5,318 nucleotides of DNA from Spirochaetales bacterium (GTDB lineage: Bacteria > Spirochaetota > Spirochaetia > SZUA-6 > DRHE01), in contig JAFGQJ010000335.1 of the NCBI GenBank assembly GCA_016935715.1, positions 1-5,318 on the forward strand, in the 5' to 3' direction. Below the pieces are notes generated by a model. That model saw nothing but the letters and a program-made list of their open reading frames with translations. It did not search any database and was not told where the DNA came from. Made by a program: the position numbers and the translations under genes. This document shows, piece by piece, positions 5,297 through 5,318 of this stretch (positions within the stretch are counted from its first letter, which is position 1; each line of letters opens with the position of its first letter).

Positions 5297-5318
5297 CGGC
5301 CGCTCCGCCGGCTCTTCC

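Overview
The window is a GC-rich bacterial chromosome segment, roughly 57-67% GC in the lines I counted. The style of the genes suggests a free-living spirochaete or a relative: TPR-rich proteins, a small TPR lipoprotein with a relaxed lipobox, and a small Cys-rich protein that resembles spirochaetal hypotheticals I remember. This assignment is an inference from gene style; no rRNA, tRNA or marker gene is present to prove it.

Layout. (1) Bases 2-1378, plus strand: the 3' part of a large tetratricopeptide-repeat (TPR) protein whose start lies off the left edge. (2) Bases 1403-3979, minus strand: a tight three-gene operon read right to left. It encodes a 505-aa sodium:solute symporter resembling the DUR3 urea-transporter branch, a 61-aa single-span membrane protein, and a 282-aa nitrilase-superfamily amidohydrolase with an intact Glu-Lys-Cys triad. 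(3) Bases 3980-4196: a divergent intergenic region with one sigma70-like promoter pointing each way and an AT-rich inverted repeat beside the operon promoter. (4) Bases 4197-4948, plus strand: a two-gene operon joined by a TGATG overlap, a 106-aa five-cysteine protein followed by a 143-aa TPR lipoprotein. (5) Bases 4973-5296, minus strand: an unrecognised 107-aa protein that may extend past the right edge.

How the parts may work together. The minus-strand operon reads as an uptake-and-hydrolysis cassette. The symporter would import a small urea-like, ureido or amide compound driven by a sodium or proton gradient. The 61-aa protein would sit in the membrane as its accessory subunit. The cytoplasmic hydrolase would release ammonia, and CO2 if the substrate is N-carbamoylated, for nitrogen assimilation. 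The substrate is not determined by the sequence. The right-hand pair couples a probable metal- or Fe-S-binding protein to an envelope TPR lipoprotein by overlapping stop and start codons. I see no CRISPR array, insertion sequence, tRNA or rRNA. The most interesting items are the symporter/mini-protein/amidase cassette and the five-cysteine protein.
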